NCBI GenBank assembly: GCA_964463655.1 | Contig: CAYXDG010000005.1 | Coordinates: forward strand, 1 to 64,000 | Length of the DNA: 64,000 nt | Reading direction: 5' to 3' | Origin: Halothece sp964463655 | GTDB lineage: Bacteria > Cyanobacteriota > Cyanobacteriia > Cyanobacteriales > Rubidibacteraceae | Shown: positions 33,978 through 41,851 of the stretch, in pieces | Numbering within the stretch: position 1 is the first letter of the stretch | Layout: every line of letters starts with the position of its first letter | Program-made: the position numbers and the translations under genes | The notes under the pieces: generated by a model | What the model saw: only the letters and a program-made list of their open reading frames with translations | The model's database searches: none | Told to the model about the DNA's origin: nothing

Positions 33978-34436
33978 GAAAACCTCCGTTGTGAAAACTG
34001 AATTGCACAGAAGTCAATAACACCTGTACCTGAGCAAAAAAAGAAAAGTGTCTCACGAGCCTCCCAAAAACCCTTTCCAGTGACACAAGCCACTGGATAT
34101 ACAGCCGCCTTTTCTGAGCGAAATTTCCAGCGAGTTTACGCCACTTTTAAGTTTAATCTTCTTTCCTGTTGTAACAAAATATTAAGCAAATGGCAAGGAA
34201 TCTTGATCAAAACCCTAAATCAGTCGAATAAGGGATTCCAATGTCAAGAGTCATTACGGCTTCACAAGCGCAGGTTGCCTAATCATGGTATTGGTTAGGA
34301 AAGAAACCTGATCAAGTGATTGGTCATTAGGTTATCCCGTCGCCTTTTGATTTCAGCCAAGAACAATCGGCGATCGCGCTAGACAATTAATCTAAGACAA
34401 TCAATTTTGTAATTTATTGGGAGGGGAAATTTTAAG
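33978..34436. other. Gene-free region between DUF2993 and tandem USP genes
   Basis: A 72-codon plus frame starts near 34080 but lacks composition or motifs suggesting a gene. The right end carries the ribosome site GGGAGGGG (34421-34428) of the downstream gene. No tRNA, terminator or repeat was recognised. Confidence 0.4.
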
Positions 34437-35291
34437 ATGCTCAACAAAATTTTACTGGCGGACTCGGGAACGGGTCATTCCGAAGAAATGTTACAGTACC
34501 TCTTGGAGCTACCATCGCTGAAAAACGCTTCTATTACAATTCTTCATGTTGTTCCACCACAAGTGACCAGTGAAGTGATGATGGAAAAATGGGAAGAAGG
34601 GGGAAAACTTGTCGCTGGGGCGATTCAACGGATGAACCTTGATCCCACACAAGTTTCAACGGTTTTACGTCAGGGCGATCCCAAAACAACAGTTTGTGAG
34701 ATTGCTGAAGAGATGGAAGCTGACCTAATCATCATGGGATCGCGTGGTCTGAAGCGTTTGGAATCCATTTTAGAAAATTCAGTGAGCCAATATGTGTTTC
34801 AACTTTCCACTCGTCCCATGTTACTGGTCAAAGATGACATTTATGTCACCCGACTGAAACGGATCATGGTCGCGGTGGATCAATCAATGGATGCTGAGTA
34901 TTGTGTCCAATTAGCTCTATTTTTCTTAAAAGATATCCCATCGGGTCAACTCCTATTGGTACAAGTCGATCCCGCTATGGCAAAAGACGAAGTTTTATCG
35001 GGAGAACAAGCGCAGAAAACCGCCGTTTTAGCGCCAGCGATCGAGCAAGCCAAAAGATCAGGAGTCAACTATCGCGGGATTGTTGCGGGGGGTAAACCAG
35101 GGCCAACCCTTTGTCAACTTGCAGAAGACAATAAGGTTGATTTGTTAATGTTAGGCTCTCCCGAACGTCGCCCAACCATTGCCAGAAGTTTACCAGATTT
35201 GGACCGCTTATTGGGAACATCCTTATCCGATTATGTGCGCGTTTATGCCAATTGTCCAGTCTTACTGGGTCGAAGAATTGCACAACTCTAA
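34437..35291 (+). CDS. Tandem-domain universal stress protein
   Basis: The 284-residue protein has two Usp domains. Domain 1 (about 1-135) has ILLADSGTGHSEEMLQYL and LIIMGSRGLKRLESILENSV. Domain 2 (about 140-284) has IMVAVDQSMDAEYCVQLALF and LLMLGSPERRPTIARSLPDL. Such tandem Usps bind nucleotides and function in stress adaptation; the ligand is unknown. It converges on plsC with two bases between the stops. Confidence 0.9.
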   Translation: MLNKILLADSGTGHSEEMLQYLLELPSLKNASITILHVVPPQVTSEVMMEKWEEGGKLVAGAIQRMNLDPTQVSTVLRQGDPKTTVCEIAEEMEADLIIMGSRGLKRLESILENSVSQYVFQLSTRPMLLVKDDIYVTRLKRIMVAVDQSMDAEYCVQLALFFLKDIPSGQLLLVQVDPAMAKDEVLSGEQAQKTAVLAPAIEQAKRSGVNYRGIVAGGKPGPTLCQLAEDNKVDLLMLGSPERRPTIARSLPDLDRLLGTSLSDYVRVYANCPVLLGRRIAQL

Positions 35292-35293
35292 GT

Positions 35294-36013
35294 CTAACGG
35301 GAAAGATGGTTTTCAAGTGTCCCTGGATTCTTCACTGGGGATACCTGAGAACGCAAGGGATTATTATCATACAATTCCCGCAGAGATTTTTCTAAGTCTT
35401 GGCTCAGACACGCAGCACTTTTCTTCACTTCCCGCAGAGGATAATCCCTAACATCAATGGGGATTCCCACATTAACCTTTACTTGTGTTCCCCAGTCTGG
35501 ATAGGCTTGGGAATAATGAATGCTAATGGGAACAATTTTGACGCTTTCTTCGACTTTCCGTTTTGATTGAGCTTGTAAGGCAATGCGGGCAATCCCCGTT
35601 TTTAGCGGTTGGACTGATTGCTCTCGGAAAATGTCTCCTTCTGGGAAAATCACCAGCATTTTTCCCTGACACAAGATGTTTAGGCTGCAACGAATGCTAT
35701 TTAAGTCTGGATGGTCAGGATCAACAGGAAACCCTCCCATTTTGCGAATAAACCAGCCCTGCAGCCCCCGCATTTCATTTTCAGAAACCATATAGTGCAA
35801 ATCGCGCCCTGTTTGCCAACGGCCGGCGGTATAGGGGATAATTAGGGCATCCCAACGCGATCGATGGGTTGGAGCTAGAATAACTGGTCCGTGACTAGGG
35901 ATGTGTTCCCGTCCCAGAATTTCTAATTTGCCAAAATAGATGGGTAAGAGAAAACGACAGCCTAGAGGGTAAATAATAGAACTTAACCAAGAAGAAACAG
36001 TTATTTCGGGCAT
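35294..36013 (-). CDS. plsC: 1-acylglycerol-3-phosphate acyltransferase (PlsC-like)
   Basis: The 239-residue protein has the HX4D motif HRSRWD (about residues 50-55), block III FPEG followed by DIFREQSVQPLKTGIARIAL, and VPISIHYSQ. It acylates lysophosphatidate or a related glycerolipid at the membrane. The N-terminal part has one hydrophobic patch. ATG 36013. The exact acceptor is not fixed by sequence. Confidence 0.87.
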   Translation of the reverse strand: MPEITVSSWLSSIIYPLGCRFLLPIYFGKLEILGREHIPSHGPVILAPTHRSRWDALIIPYTAGRWQTGRDLHYMVSENEMRGLQGWFIRKMGGFPVDPDHPDLNSIRCSLNILCQGKMLVIFPEGDIFREQSVQPLKTGIARIALQAQSKRKVEESVKIVPISIHYSQAYPDWGTQVKVNVGIPIDVRDYPLREVKKSAACLSQDLEKSLRELYDNNPLRSQVSPVKNPGTLENHLSR

Positions 36014-36105
36014 AATTATAAATTAAAAAATAAGGAAGATACTACTTTCTAAGATAAGTGATCTCTTATGGTATTAAGGGATTTAACAGGACAGTTATTT
36101 TGTTG

Positions 36106-37590
36106 TCACGGTAGCCAGAGAGGGTTAATTCCTGAGATGGGTAACTCTTCTAATTTTGCTTCTTGAGTGGAGTCTTGAGTGAGGGTAGGAGTGGGAACTA
36201 ATAGCCAGAGACGACTATCAAGAATGACTTGACCTGAATCATTTTCTAGGGAAAGATTAGGCTCAAACGGGTTACTCACAGTCATGGTTTGATCAAAAAG
36301 AATCGCTAAACCATCAGGAGATAAACTCATTGTAATGTCTTGATTATTGGGTAATGTTAATAACGGCGTGACTCTCTCAAGTTCTAAATTAATGCTGACA
36401 AGATAAGGTTGTTCTTGATAAGTTTCTAAATTAACGACTTGGGTTAGCAAACAGTAAAGATTAGTCGCCGTTGGACTAAATTCACAGCTTAAAATTGAAC
36501 CATCTGTATCAAGCAGTTTTTTTTCGACTCCTCGATTGGTGACCACATAGAGAGAGCGTGTATATTGTTGGTTAAGGTCTTGGGTATTAAAGTTAACCAT
36601 CGCAGCAGCACTCCCATCAGAAGAAAAGGTCAATACTTGACCAAATTGGGGTAAAAAGTTTGAGGGATTGCTATCTTCTTCTAGGGGAATTAAAGCAATT
36701 CCTTGACCTTGTGCTAGGGCTAATGTTTCACTGTCTGGAGGAATGATAAATTCTCCCCCCTGTTCAGCATTAAGGCGTTTTGGGGTATCTTGATCAGCTT
36801 TTATCAACCAAAGACTTGTTTGTCTGAGATCGTTTTTTTCGGCTCGTCTAACAACAATTTTTTCACCATCAGGGGAGAGTTTGAAATCAAGAATTTGATA
36901 GCGTTTGTTATCTAAAATCAGGTCTATTTGTCTTGATGGGGCTGCTTCCTCATTATATCCTGTGGTGACTGTATAAAGTTGTTGGTCTAATTTTCCTTGC
37001 TGCCAATCCTCTTCAGAAATAGCACTAAATAAAATGCGATCGCGCTTGGGATAGCTGACAAATTTTTTAACAATTAAATGGACTGGTGTAAGAATATTTT
37101 TTTGTTGCTCTGTTAAATTATAAGAAATTAAGCGTCCTTTTTCCTCACCTGTTATCCCCAAATAAACAAAAACGCGATCGCGGGTCTTAAATGTTGTTTC
37201 TAAGGGTTTAATTTCACTCCCCAAGCGGTCTTTTGCCCCATTGAGGGTTAATTGGTATTCAGTTCCATAAGGGGCGGGATTTTCTAAAGTATAAGCCATC
37301 CGTTTACCAGACCAGCTAAATTTTCCCGCTAATTCTGGCTCAATTCTGAGATTATTTTCAACACTTTCTCGGTTCATCGGACGACTAAATTCGAGAAGAA
37401 AAGCGCGATCGCTGGCACTGATTTCCTCCTGAGACCAATTAAATTCTCTGACCCTTGCTTTCGCTTTAAACCAGCAATCAGTCCCACAAACTTGTTCTCC
37501 GGCCACTAATCCCATTAAGATAAAACTGAGGAGAATCATCACAATAATGGCAACGCGATCAATGGATTTTAATTGTTTAGTAAGAGCCAT
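36106..37590 (-). CDS. Exported SbsA-Ig-like and beta-propeller-type protein
   Basis: From ATG 37590 the product is 494 residues with an N-terminal membrane or signal segment (VAIIVMILLSFILMGLVAGE). An SbsA/Big_5-type Ig-like domain follows (DRAFLLEFSRPMNRESVENN, YGTEYQLTLNGAKD), then a TolB/WD40-like repeat region (PDGEKIVVRRAEKNDLRQ, TFSSDGSAAAMVNFN, SLSPDGLAILFDQ). The longer frame to 37659 is not credible because ATG 37590 overlaps the upstream gene by 14 bases. Its function is unknown; it is paired with the TIGR03943-like gene. Confidence 0.7.
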   Translation of the reverse strand: MALTKQLKSIDRVAIIVMILLSFILMGLVAGEQVCGTDCWFKAKARVREFNWSQEEISASDRAFLLEFSRPMNRESVENNLRIEPELAGKFSWSGKRMAYTLENPAPYGTEYQLTLNGAKDRLGSEIKPLETTFKTRDRVFVYLGITGEEKGRLISYNLTEQQKNILTPVHLIVKKFVSYPKRDRILFSAISEEDWQQGKLDQQLYTVTTGYNEEAAPSRQIDLILDNKRYQILDFKLSPDGEKIVVRRAEKNDLRQTSLWLIKADQDTPKRLNAEQGGEFIIPPDSETLALAQGQGIALIPLEEDSNPSNFLPQFGQVLTFSSDGSAAAMVNFNTQDLNQQYTRSLYVVTNRGVEKKLLDTDGSILSCEFSPTATNLYCLLTQVVNLETYQEQPYLVSINLELERVTPLLTLPNNQDITMSLSPDGLAILFDQTMTVSNPFEPNLSLENDSGQVILDSRLWLLVPTPTLTQDSTQEAKLEELPISGINPLWLP

Positions 37591-38392
37591 AAGGATTACG
37601 AGGAGTTGGAATTTCAGTAATGTTTTCAGCGCGAATAACAACTTGGCGTTTAGATGCACTGCTTTGATATTGAATACCTTCTAAAGGAAGATTTTCGCTA
37701 ATCATTTTTCCTTCGATTTCTAACCAAGTATCAGAAGGATATTGTTGATTTTTGTTTTCTATTTTCACAGGTAAAGCAATGGGATAAGCATCGATCGCGC
37801 AACAGGTAATAATAAATTGAGCGAGTAAAAAATAAGAGTCAGCTAATTGATCAATTTTAATCACAAATCCTCTAACTTTAACGGTTTCTCCTTGATACGC
37901 ATCAGGTTCAGGATAAGCATTGAGAGTTTTAATCCAATCCATCAGCGATCGATCTTCAGGATTAACAGTAACTCGAAAGGTTTCAGGTTGAATTTTAGTT
38001 AAGGGAAGACTGTCTCTAACCCCTCGTTGTAATGCCATATCACTTCCTAAAACAGTCGGGGAAATGAATAGTCCTAAAATCGCTGTTCCCAACAGGAAAA
38101 AGGTACTCCATCCTGCGGGAAATAAGGTAATATGTTGAACAACTGCTTCTCCACCATTATTAGCTTTTTGCTTCTGATTTTTATAAACTTGAAAGAGTTT
38201 AATTAAGCCAACAATGAATAAAATCCCTCCCGTTACCACCACTAAAATAATGTAGTTGGGATGAATTAATAATTTAATTTCCCCCGTTAGCCAATATTTC
38301 AACAACAAGATTCCCCAAGCCAGAAACGTCAGTGCATCTAAACTGGGAAGAATGAGAAAATGCCAAGTATGAGGAGAAATTTGAACACGCAT
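37577..38392 (-). CDS. TIGR03943/DUF1980-type membrane protein
   Basis: The 271-residue protein has two N-terminal membrane segments, a third near residues 95-115, and a C-terminal soluble domain. That domain has GFVIKIDQLADSYFLLAQFI, TCCAIDAYPIALPVKI and IEGKMISE. It matches the YcgQ/DUF1980 group, normally beside a DUF318 permease (YcgR), but no permease is found next to it. Start ATG 38392. Its stop lies inside the next gene's 5' end. Confidence 0.75.
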   Translation of the reverse strand: MRVQISPHTWHFLILPSLDALTFLAWGILLLKYWLTGEIKLLIHPNYIILVVVTGGILFIVGLIKLFQVYKNQKQKANNGGEAVVQHITLFPAGWSTFFLLGTAILGLFISPTVLGSDMALQRGVRDSLPLTKIQPETFRVTVNPEDRSLMDWIKTLNAYPEPDAYQGETVKVRGFVIKIDQLADSYFLLAQFIITCCAIDAYPIALPVKIENKNQQYPSDTWLEIEGKMISENLPLEGIQYQSSASKRQVVIRAENITEIPTPRNPYGSY

Positions 38393-38443
38393 CTTTTTAT
38401 TGTTTGTCCTTTGTCATTTGTCCTTTGTTATCTAATGACATAA

Positions 38444-38464
38444 GACTAATGACTAATGACTAAT
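38444..38464. repeat. Heptamer tandem array at the MOSC gene stop
   Basis: GACTAAT is repeated three times in perfect tandem. The TAG stop of the minus-strand MOSC gene (38460-38462) lies in the third unit. Confidence 0.75.
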
Positions 38465-39248
38465 GACCAGTTATCAATTCGTCTCCGATGTTTATTACCT
38501 TACCAGTTTCCGAGGGAAGAATGCGAGTGTTGACGCTGAGGCGATAATAATGGTTGAAACGGCTAGCGGTTGTCCAATTAGGGAGGGTAGCTTGACGGTT
38601 TTCGATGAAGAGACGCTGAAACTGAGGATAACTTTCTCCTGTGTTCGGATCGCGTGTGGGAACAACGCAACGCTGACAAGGATTCACCCCTTGAAACTGA
38701 ACATCTCCCAGCTTAAAGTTAACCACCCTTCCCGCTTCTGAAAAGAGTCGATCTTCCCAAAACGGGGGAACTCCCCTAATTTCTAAATTCGCCCGAAAGC
38801 GCGATCGCGCACTGTCTAAACTCATCCCCGAAAACCAACTGGCGACCGTTTCTAGGGTAGCAGTGCTGATAATTGTTGGTCCATAGGCTTCCCTATCGTC
38901 TGGAAACCCTCCCTCCACCTTTTCTTGGAGGAAAACGGGTTGCTGGAAAAACTCACTCAGCCATTGATTCATTTCCTCTTTTTCGGTGGCTAAGTTAAAC
39001 GCTATTGGGGTTTTTGCTTCGGGTTGAGAGAAGGTTACGGTTTCCTTGGACAAATCAAAATGACACCGCAGTTGATGAACTTTGGCGTTGCGTTTCCCGT
39101 TGACATACTTTTCTTTTGCGTCTATAATCGCCCAGCGCCGATCAAATTCCAATGTCCCCGGGGAAATGACCGTAGCGCGATCAACGCTGATCCCATCTAA
39201 AGATTTAATCGGATAAATCAGGATTTTTGTGATTTTAGCATTGGTCAT
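38460..39248 (-). CDS. MOSC domain protein
   Basis: From ATG 39248 the product is 262 residues. The N-terminal beta barrel reads ILIYPIKSLDGISVDRATVI. The MOSC domain contains VQFQGVNPCQRCVVPTRDPN, with the conserved Cys that would carry a persulfide or molybdenum cofactor sulfur. MOSC enzymes such as YcbX and mARC relatives reduce N-hydroxylated compounds. Upstream ATG 39263 and TTG 39275 are also in frame. The start lies in a heptamer array. Confidence 0.85.
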   Translation of the reverse strand: MTNAKITKILIYPIKSLDGISVDRATVISPGTLEFDRRWAIIDAKEKYVNGKRNAKVHQLRCHFDLSKETVTFSQPEAKTPIAFNLATEKEEMNQWLSEFFQQPVFLQEKVEGGFPDDREAYGPTIISTATLETVASWFSGMSLDSARSRFRANLEIRGVPPFWEDRLFSEAGRVVNFKLGDVQFQGVNPCQRCVVPTRDPNTGESYPQFQRLFIENRQATLPNWTTASRFNHYYRLSVNTRILPSETGKVINIGDELITGH

Positions 39249-39267
39249 TGGTTCTTTGTTCATCTTT
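39240..39267. repeat. Heptamer tandem array over the MOSC start codon
   Basis: ATTGGTC, ATTGGTT, CTTTGTT and CATCTTT are contiguous. Both candidate MOSC start codons (CAT at 39246-39248 and 39261-39263 on the plus strand) fall in the array. Confidence 0.6.
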
Positions 39268-39275
39268 GTGTACAA

Positions 39276-39299
39276 ACGTTCTATGGAACGTCTCTACAT
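39276..39299. repeat. Copy of the GGAACGTCTCTACA palindromic repeat
   Basis: ACGTTC and GAACGT flank TATG, followed by CTCTACA. The last 14 bases match the copy at 44995-45008, with a degenerate copy at 4829-4856. Confidence 0.6.
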
Positions 39300-39306
39300 T
39301 ATTTGT

Positions 39307-39594
39307 TTACTGATTACTGTCAACAACTTCTACTTCGTCTTCACGCAAATGGGCGGTAAACTTCTTTTCAAATTTGACCTTGATAGGTAGATTAGCACTA
39401 ACAGGTCTTCCTTGCCATTCGGTGACAATTTCTTCGATCGTCCCTTCCATCCCTTTGATGTCAAAGCCTTCTTTTTTATGCTTGGGATGGTGATAAACAA
39501 TAACAGATTCGGTAACGCGAACGCAATCGCCAGGTTTCATATAGCTTAATCTTAATCTTTGACTCTTTTTTATTAATTGGGTTTCTTGACCCAT
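39307..39594 (-). CDS. ftrV: Ferredoxin-thioredoxin reductase variable chain
   Basis: The 95-residue protein (77 from ATG 39540, the more usual length) contains the FtrV core: GDCVRVTESVIVYHHPKHKK, FDIKGMEGTIEEIVTEWQGR and PVSANLPIKVKFEKKFTAHL. FtrV is the beta-barrel partner of the catalytic FtrC chain, passing photosynthetic electrons from ferredoxin to thioredoxin. ftrC is not in this window. The first 18 residues may be an extension or a misread start. Confidence 0.92.
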   Translation of the reverse strand: MGQETQLIKKSQRLRLSYMKPGDCVRVTESVIVYHHPKHKKEGFDIKGMEGTIEEIVTEWQGRPVSANLPIKVKFEKKFTAHLREDEVEVVDSNQ

Positions 39595-39688
39595 AACTCG
39601 CTAATATAGCCTTACTATTCTTGCATAATTGGGGTTCATTGCTAATACTTTGTAAAGAAATTTTGATCGCAATTGAGAATAATTTGCT

Positions 39689-40432
39689 TTAATGAGATGA
39701 CTCAGGCTGATCAAATAATACGGTGTTCATATAACGTTCCGCCCAGGCTTGACCAAAGGCTTTTTCTAACACGCGACGGGTTTTATCATTCTTTTGCTGT
39801 TGGGTACAATAGCGTTGTTGTCCTGCTAAGTTGGCTTTTTGCTGTTCTGGTGAAACAGGTTTAGCTGCATTGGCTTGACTGAAGTGTATCGTCAAAAAGT
39901 CTCGCACTCGTCCTAAAAACTGTTCTTCTTCTTCTGGGTTTTCAGGACGAATAAACAGACAAAACTGAGAAAAAATGTCTCCCCAAGGGGGTAACTCTCG
40001 CGGTTGGGAAAAGTGAAGTGTTGGGAGTTGGGATAACGCTGTATGATAGGCTTCTGGTAAAGTTCGATCGCTGGTGACAGGAGATAAATCTGCGATCGCT
40101 GCGCTGATCTGACCCCGACCTCCCACTAAATCGCAGCCAAAAACGGGTAAATTATACTCAGGTCGTGGAAACACGACACAATGAAGAATATCTAAGTTGT
40201 TTCCCACCTTCGCTAACTCTAAATGGAGTTTCCGCAATGTCTGGGTTTGATAACAGCGATTCTCGATCGTCAGTTTATCCCCTTCTAAACGCCCTTCAAT
40301 ATAGCCTAAATCTTCAGGGAGATGATAAGGCGACAACGTTAGCTGAGTTTCCCATACAGAATCAATAGTATCAGCGAGATTGCGAATTAAAGGATGTTGC
40401 TGGGAACGGATTGAAGAAAAACTACTTACCAT
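39689..40432 (-). CDS. pcyA: Phycocyanobilin:ferredoxin oxidoreductase
   Basis: The 247-residue ferredoxin-dependent bilin reductase makes phycocyanobilin from biliverdin in the cytoplasm. The catalytic set is visible: Glu72 (in LELAKV), His84 and Asp101 (LDILHCVVFPRPEYN ... GCDLVGG). These correspond to Glu76, His88 and Asp105 of the Synechocystis enzyme with a constant offset of four. It supplies chromophore for the phycobilisome, including ApcE at 56.7 kb. ATG 40432. Confidence 0.97.
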   Translation of the reverse strand: MVSSFSSIRSQQHPLIRNLADTIDSVWETQLTLSPYHLPEDLGYIEGRLEGDKLTIENRCYQTQTLRKLHLELAKVGNNLDILHCVVFPRPEYNLPVFGCDLVGGRGQISAAIADLSPVTSDRTLPEAYHTALSQLPTLHFSQPRELPPWGDIFSQFCLFIRPENPEEEEQFLGRVRDFLTIHFSQANAAKPVSPEQQKANLAGQQRYCTQQQKNDKTRRVLEKAFGQAWAERYMNTVLFDQPESSH

Positions 40433-40502
40433 AATGAATCACTAAAAACAACTTCTTACAAGATATAATAAAAAAGATTCCCGACTCAAGAACGGAGGCA
40501 AT

Positions 40503-40676
40503 ATGCTGGGTTTAGGCTGGTTAGAAGTCACTGTGATTTTAGGAGTAGCGATTTTAATCTTCGGTCCGAAAAAACTCCCTGAAATGGGCAGTGCATTAGG
40601 AAAAACCTTAAAAGGCTTTCGCAACGAAATGAGCAATCCTCAAGCAGAAAACGATTCAGAGCTTGACAATAAATAA
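40503..40676 (+). CDS. tatA: Sec-independent translocase TatA/E-type protein
   Basis: A 57-codon frame too short for usual cut-offs: MLGLGWLEVTVILGVAILIF, then GPKKLPEMGSALGKTLKGFR. It has a single N-terminal membrane helix, the FGPKKLPE hinge and an amphipathic helix, as in TatA/Hcf106. It forms the pore part of the twin-arginine pathway. The ribosome site GGAGG is seven bases before ATG 40503. Very likely real. Confidence 0.93.
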   Translation: MLGLGWLEVTVILGVAILIFGPKKLPEMGSALGKTLKGFRNEMSNPQAENDSELDNK

Positions 40677-40705
40677 CTTTTGTGGTAACAAAAATTTTCT
40701 CTTAA

Positions 40706-41257
40706 ATGAAAGAAGAAACGACAGCGCTCATGTCCAAAGAACCACTCCCCTACCGTTATCCTCGTGTTCCAATTCAACGCCGTATCTATGCCTTTCTCTT
40801 AGATTTTGTCACGGCGTGGTTTGTTAGTGCTTTAGTGGGAGTTGCTCTTTTCCAGTTTATCGTGTTCGTGCTGGCTTGGTGGGGACTGCGCGTGTTTGCG
40901 GTGACTCGGTTTCGGGGTCAAAGTTTGGGGCGCTGGGCGTTTGATATGCTCATTATTGAGGGTAGGCGGGGAAGAGTGCCAGATGTTACGGTGTTAACCA
41001 AGCGGGAAGGGGCAATCAGTCTCATTGCCTTTTTAGGGCTAGTGGGATTGCAATATGGCTTACCGAATGTTTTGAGTTTTGCGATTCTAGCGTCTCCTCT
41101 GCTGATTAACTTGGTAGTGGCTGCGGGAGACGAAGAAAATCAGCAAGCGATCCACGATCGCTTTTTCGATACAGTGATTGTCCCTAGTAAGCGTGGTTAT
41201 TCTCTAGACTTGCGGATTCGGCGCTGGGTTGATCTTTTGCTCGATCGTGTGCGATAA
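40706..41257 (+). CDS. RDD family membrane protein
   Basis: The 183-residue protein has an RDD-type start (IQRRIYAFLLDFVTAWFVSA) and two to three hydrophobic segments. GQSLGRWAFDMLII matches the RDD second segment, and the C-terminus is charged. The function is unknown; RDD proteins are proposed transporters or regulators. ATG 40706 or a later ATG (residue 9) could be used. Follows tatA. Confidence 0.8.
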   Translation: MKEETTALMSKEPLPYRYPRVPIQRRIYAFLLDFVTAWFVSALVGVALFQFIVFVLAWWGLRVFAVTRFRGQSLGRWAFDMLIIEGRRGRVPDVTVLTKREGAISLIAFLGLVGLQYGLPNVLSFAILASPLLINLVVAAGDEENQQAIHDRFFDTVIVPSKRGYSLDLRIRRWVDLLLDRVR

Positions 41258-41305
41258 TAGTGGGCTGTGTCCTTATTTATAGAATAAAATTAGTCTCCCT
41301 GAACT

Positions 41306-41500
41306 ATGGCAAGCAAAAAGGGTGTCCGCATTATCATTACTTTAGAATGTACAGAGTGTCGCACCAGTACGGATAAACGTAAAAAAGGTGTCTCTCGTTA
41401 CACTACCGAGAAAAACCGTCGGAATCATTCAGGACGGGTGGAATTTAAGAAATATTGTCCTTACTGTAACCGACATACTATTCACAAAGAAACCAAGTAG
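41306..41500 (+). CDS. rpmG: 50S ribosomal protein L33
   Basis: The 64-residue L33 has the cyanobacterial form: MASKKGVRIIITLECTECRT, ending CPYCNRHTIHKETK. It has both Cys pairs (CTEC and CPYC) expected of the zinc-binding type. Start ATG 41306. It is followed 24 bases later by rpsR, an arrangement conserved in cyanobacteria and plastids. Confidence 0.97.
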   Translation: MASKKGVRIIITLECTECRTSTDKRKKGVSRYTTEKNRRNHSGRVEFKKYCPYCNRHTIHKETK

Positions 41501-41524
41501 CACAAGAGAGAAAAAGATTCAATT

Positions 41525-41740
41525 ATGGCCTACTATCGCAAACGTCTATCTCCCATTAAACCGGGAGACCCCATTGATTACAAAGACTTAGAACTCTTGC
41601 GTAAGTTTATCACCGAACGGGGTAAAATTTTACCTCGTCGCATTACGAACTTAACCGCTAGACAGCAACGAGATTTAACGAGAGCGATTAATCACGCTCG
41701 CATTCTTGCTCTCCTTCCTTATGTTGATGCAGAAAGTTAG
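41525..41740 (+). CDS. rpsR: 30S ribosomal protein S18
   Basis: The 71-residue S18 starts MAYYRKRLSPIKPGDPIDYK and contains the conserved LRKFITERGKILPRRITNLT, then ARQQRDLTRAINHARILALL. It is cotranscribed with rpmG and probably with the downstream RNase gene, after a C/G-run hairpin. Confidence 0.97.
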   Translation: MAYYRKRLSPIKPGDPIDYKDLELLRKFITERGKILPRRITNLTARQQRDLTRAINHARILALLPYVDAES

Positions 41741-41754
41741 ACGGGTATTCCTAG

Positions 41755-41773
41755 CCCCCCTTAATAAGGGGGG
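41755..41773 (+). terminator. C-run/G-run hairpin after rpsR
   Basis: CCCCCCTTA-A-TAAGGGGGG is a perfect inverted repeat 14 bases past the rpsR stop. No T-run follows. It may partially terminate or stabilise the rpmG-rpsR message before rnb, or be a dispersed repeat copy. Confidence 0.55.
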
Positions 41774-41851
41774 AACAAATAACAAAAATGTTAAGTTGCG
41801 AGAGCGCGAAAGTTAGACTAGAGAATAAGTTGTTAGACAAGCGCAAAGCTG

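Noticed and set aside
34080..34298. 72-codon plus-strand ORF upstream of the tandem USP gene
   Set aside because: No motif, no ribosome site and no protein-like composition; it falls in an otherwise gene-free spacer.
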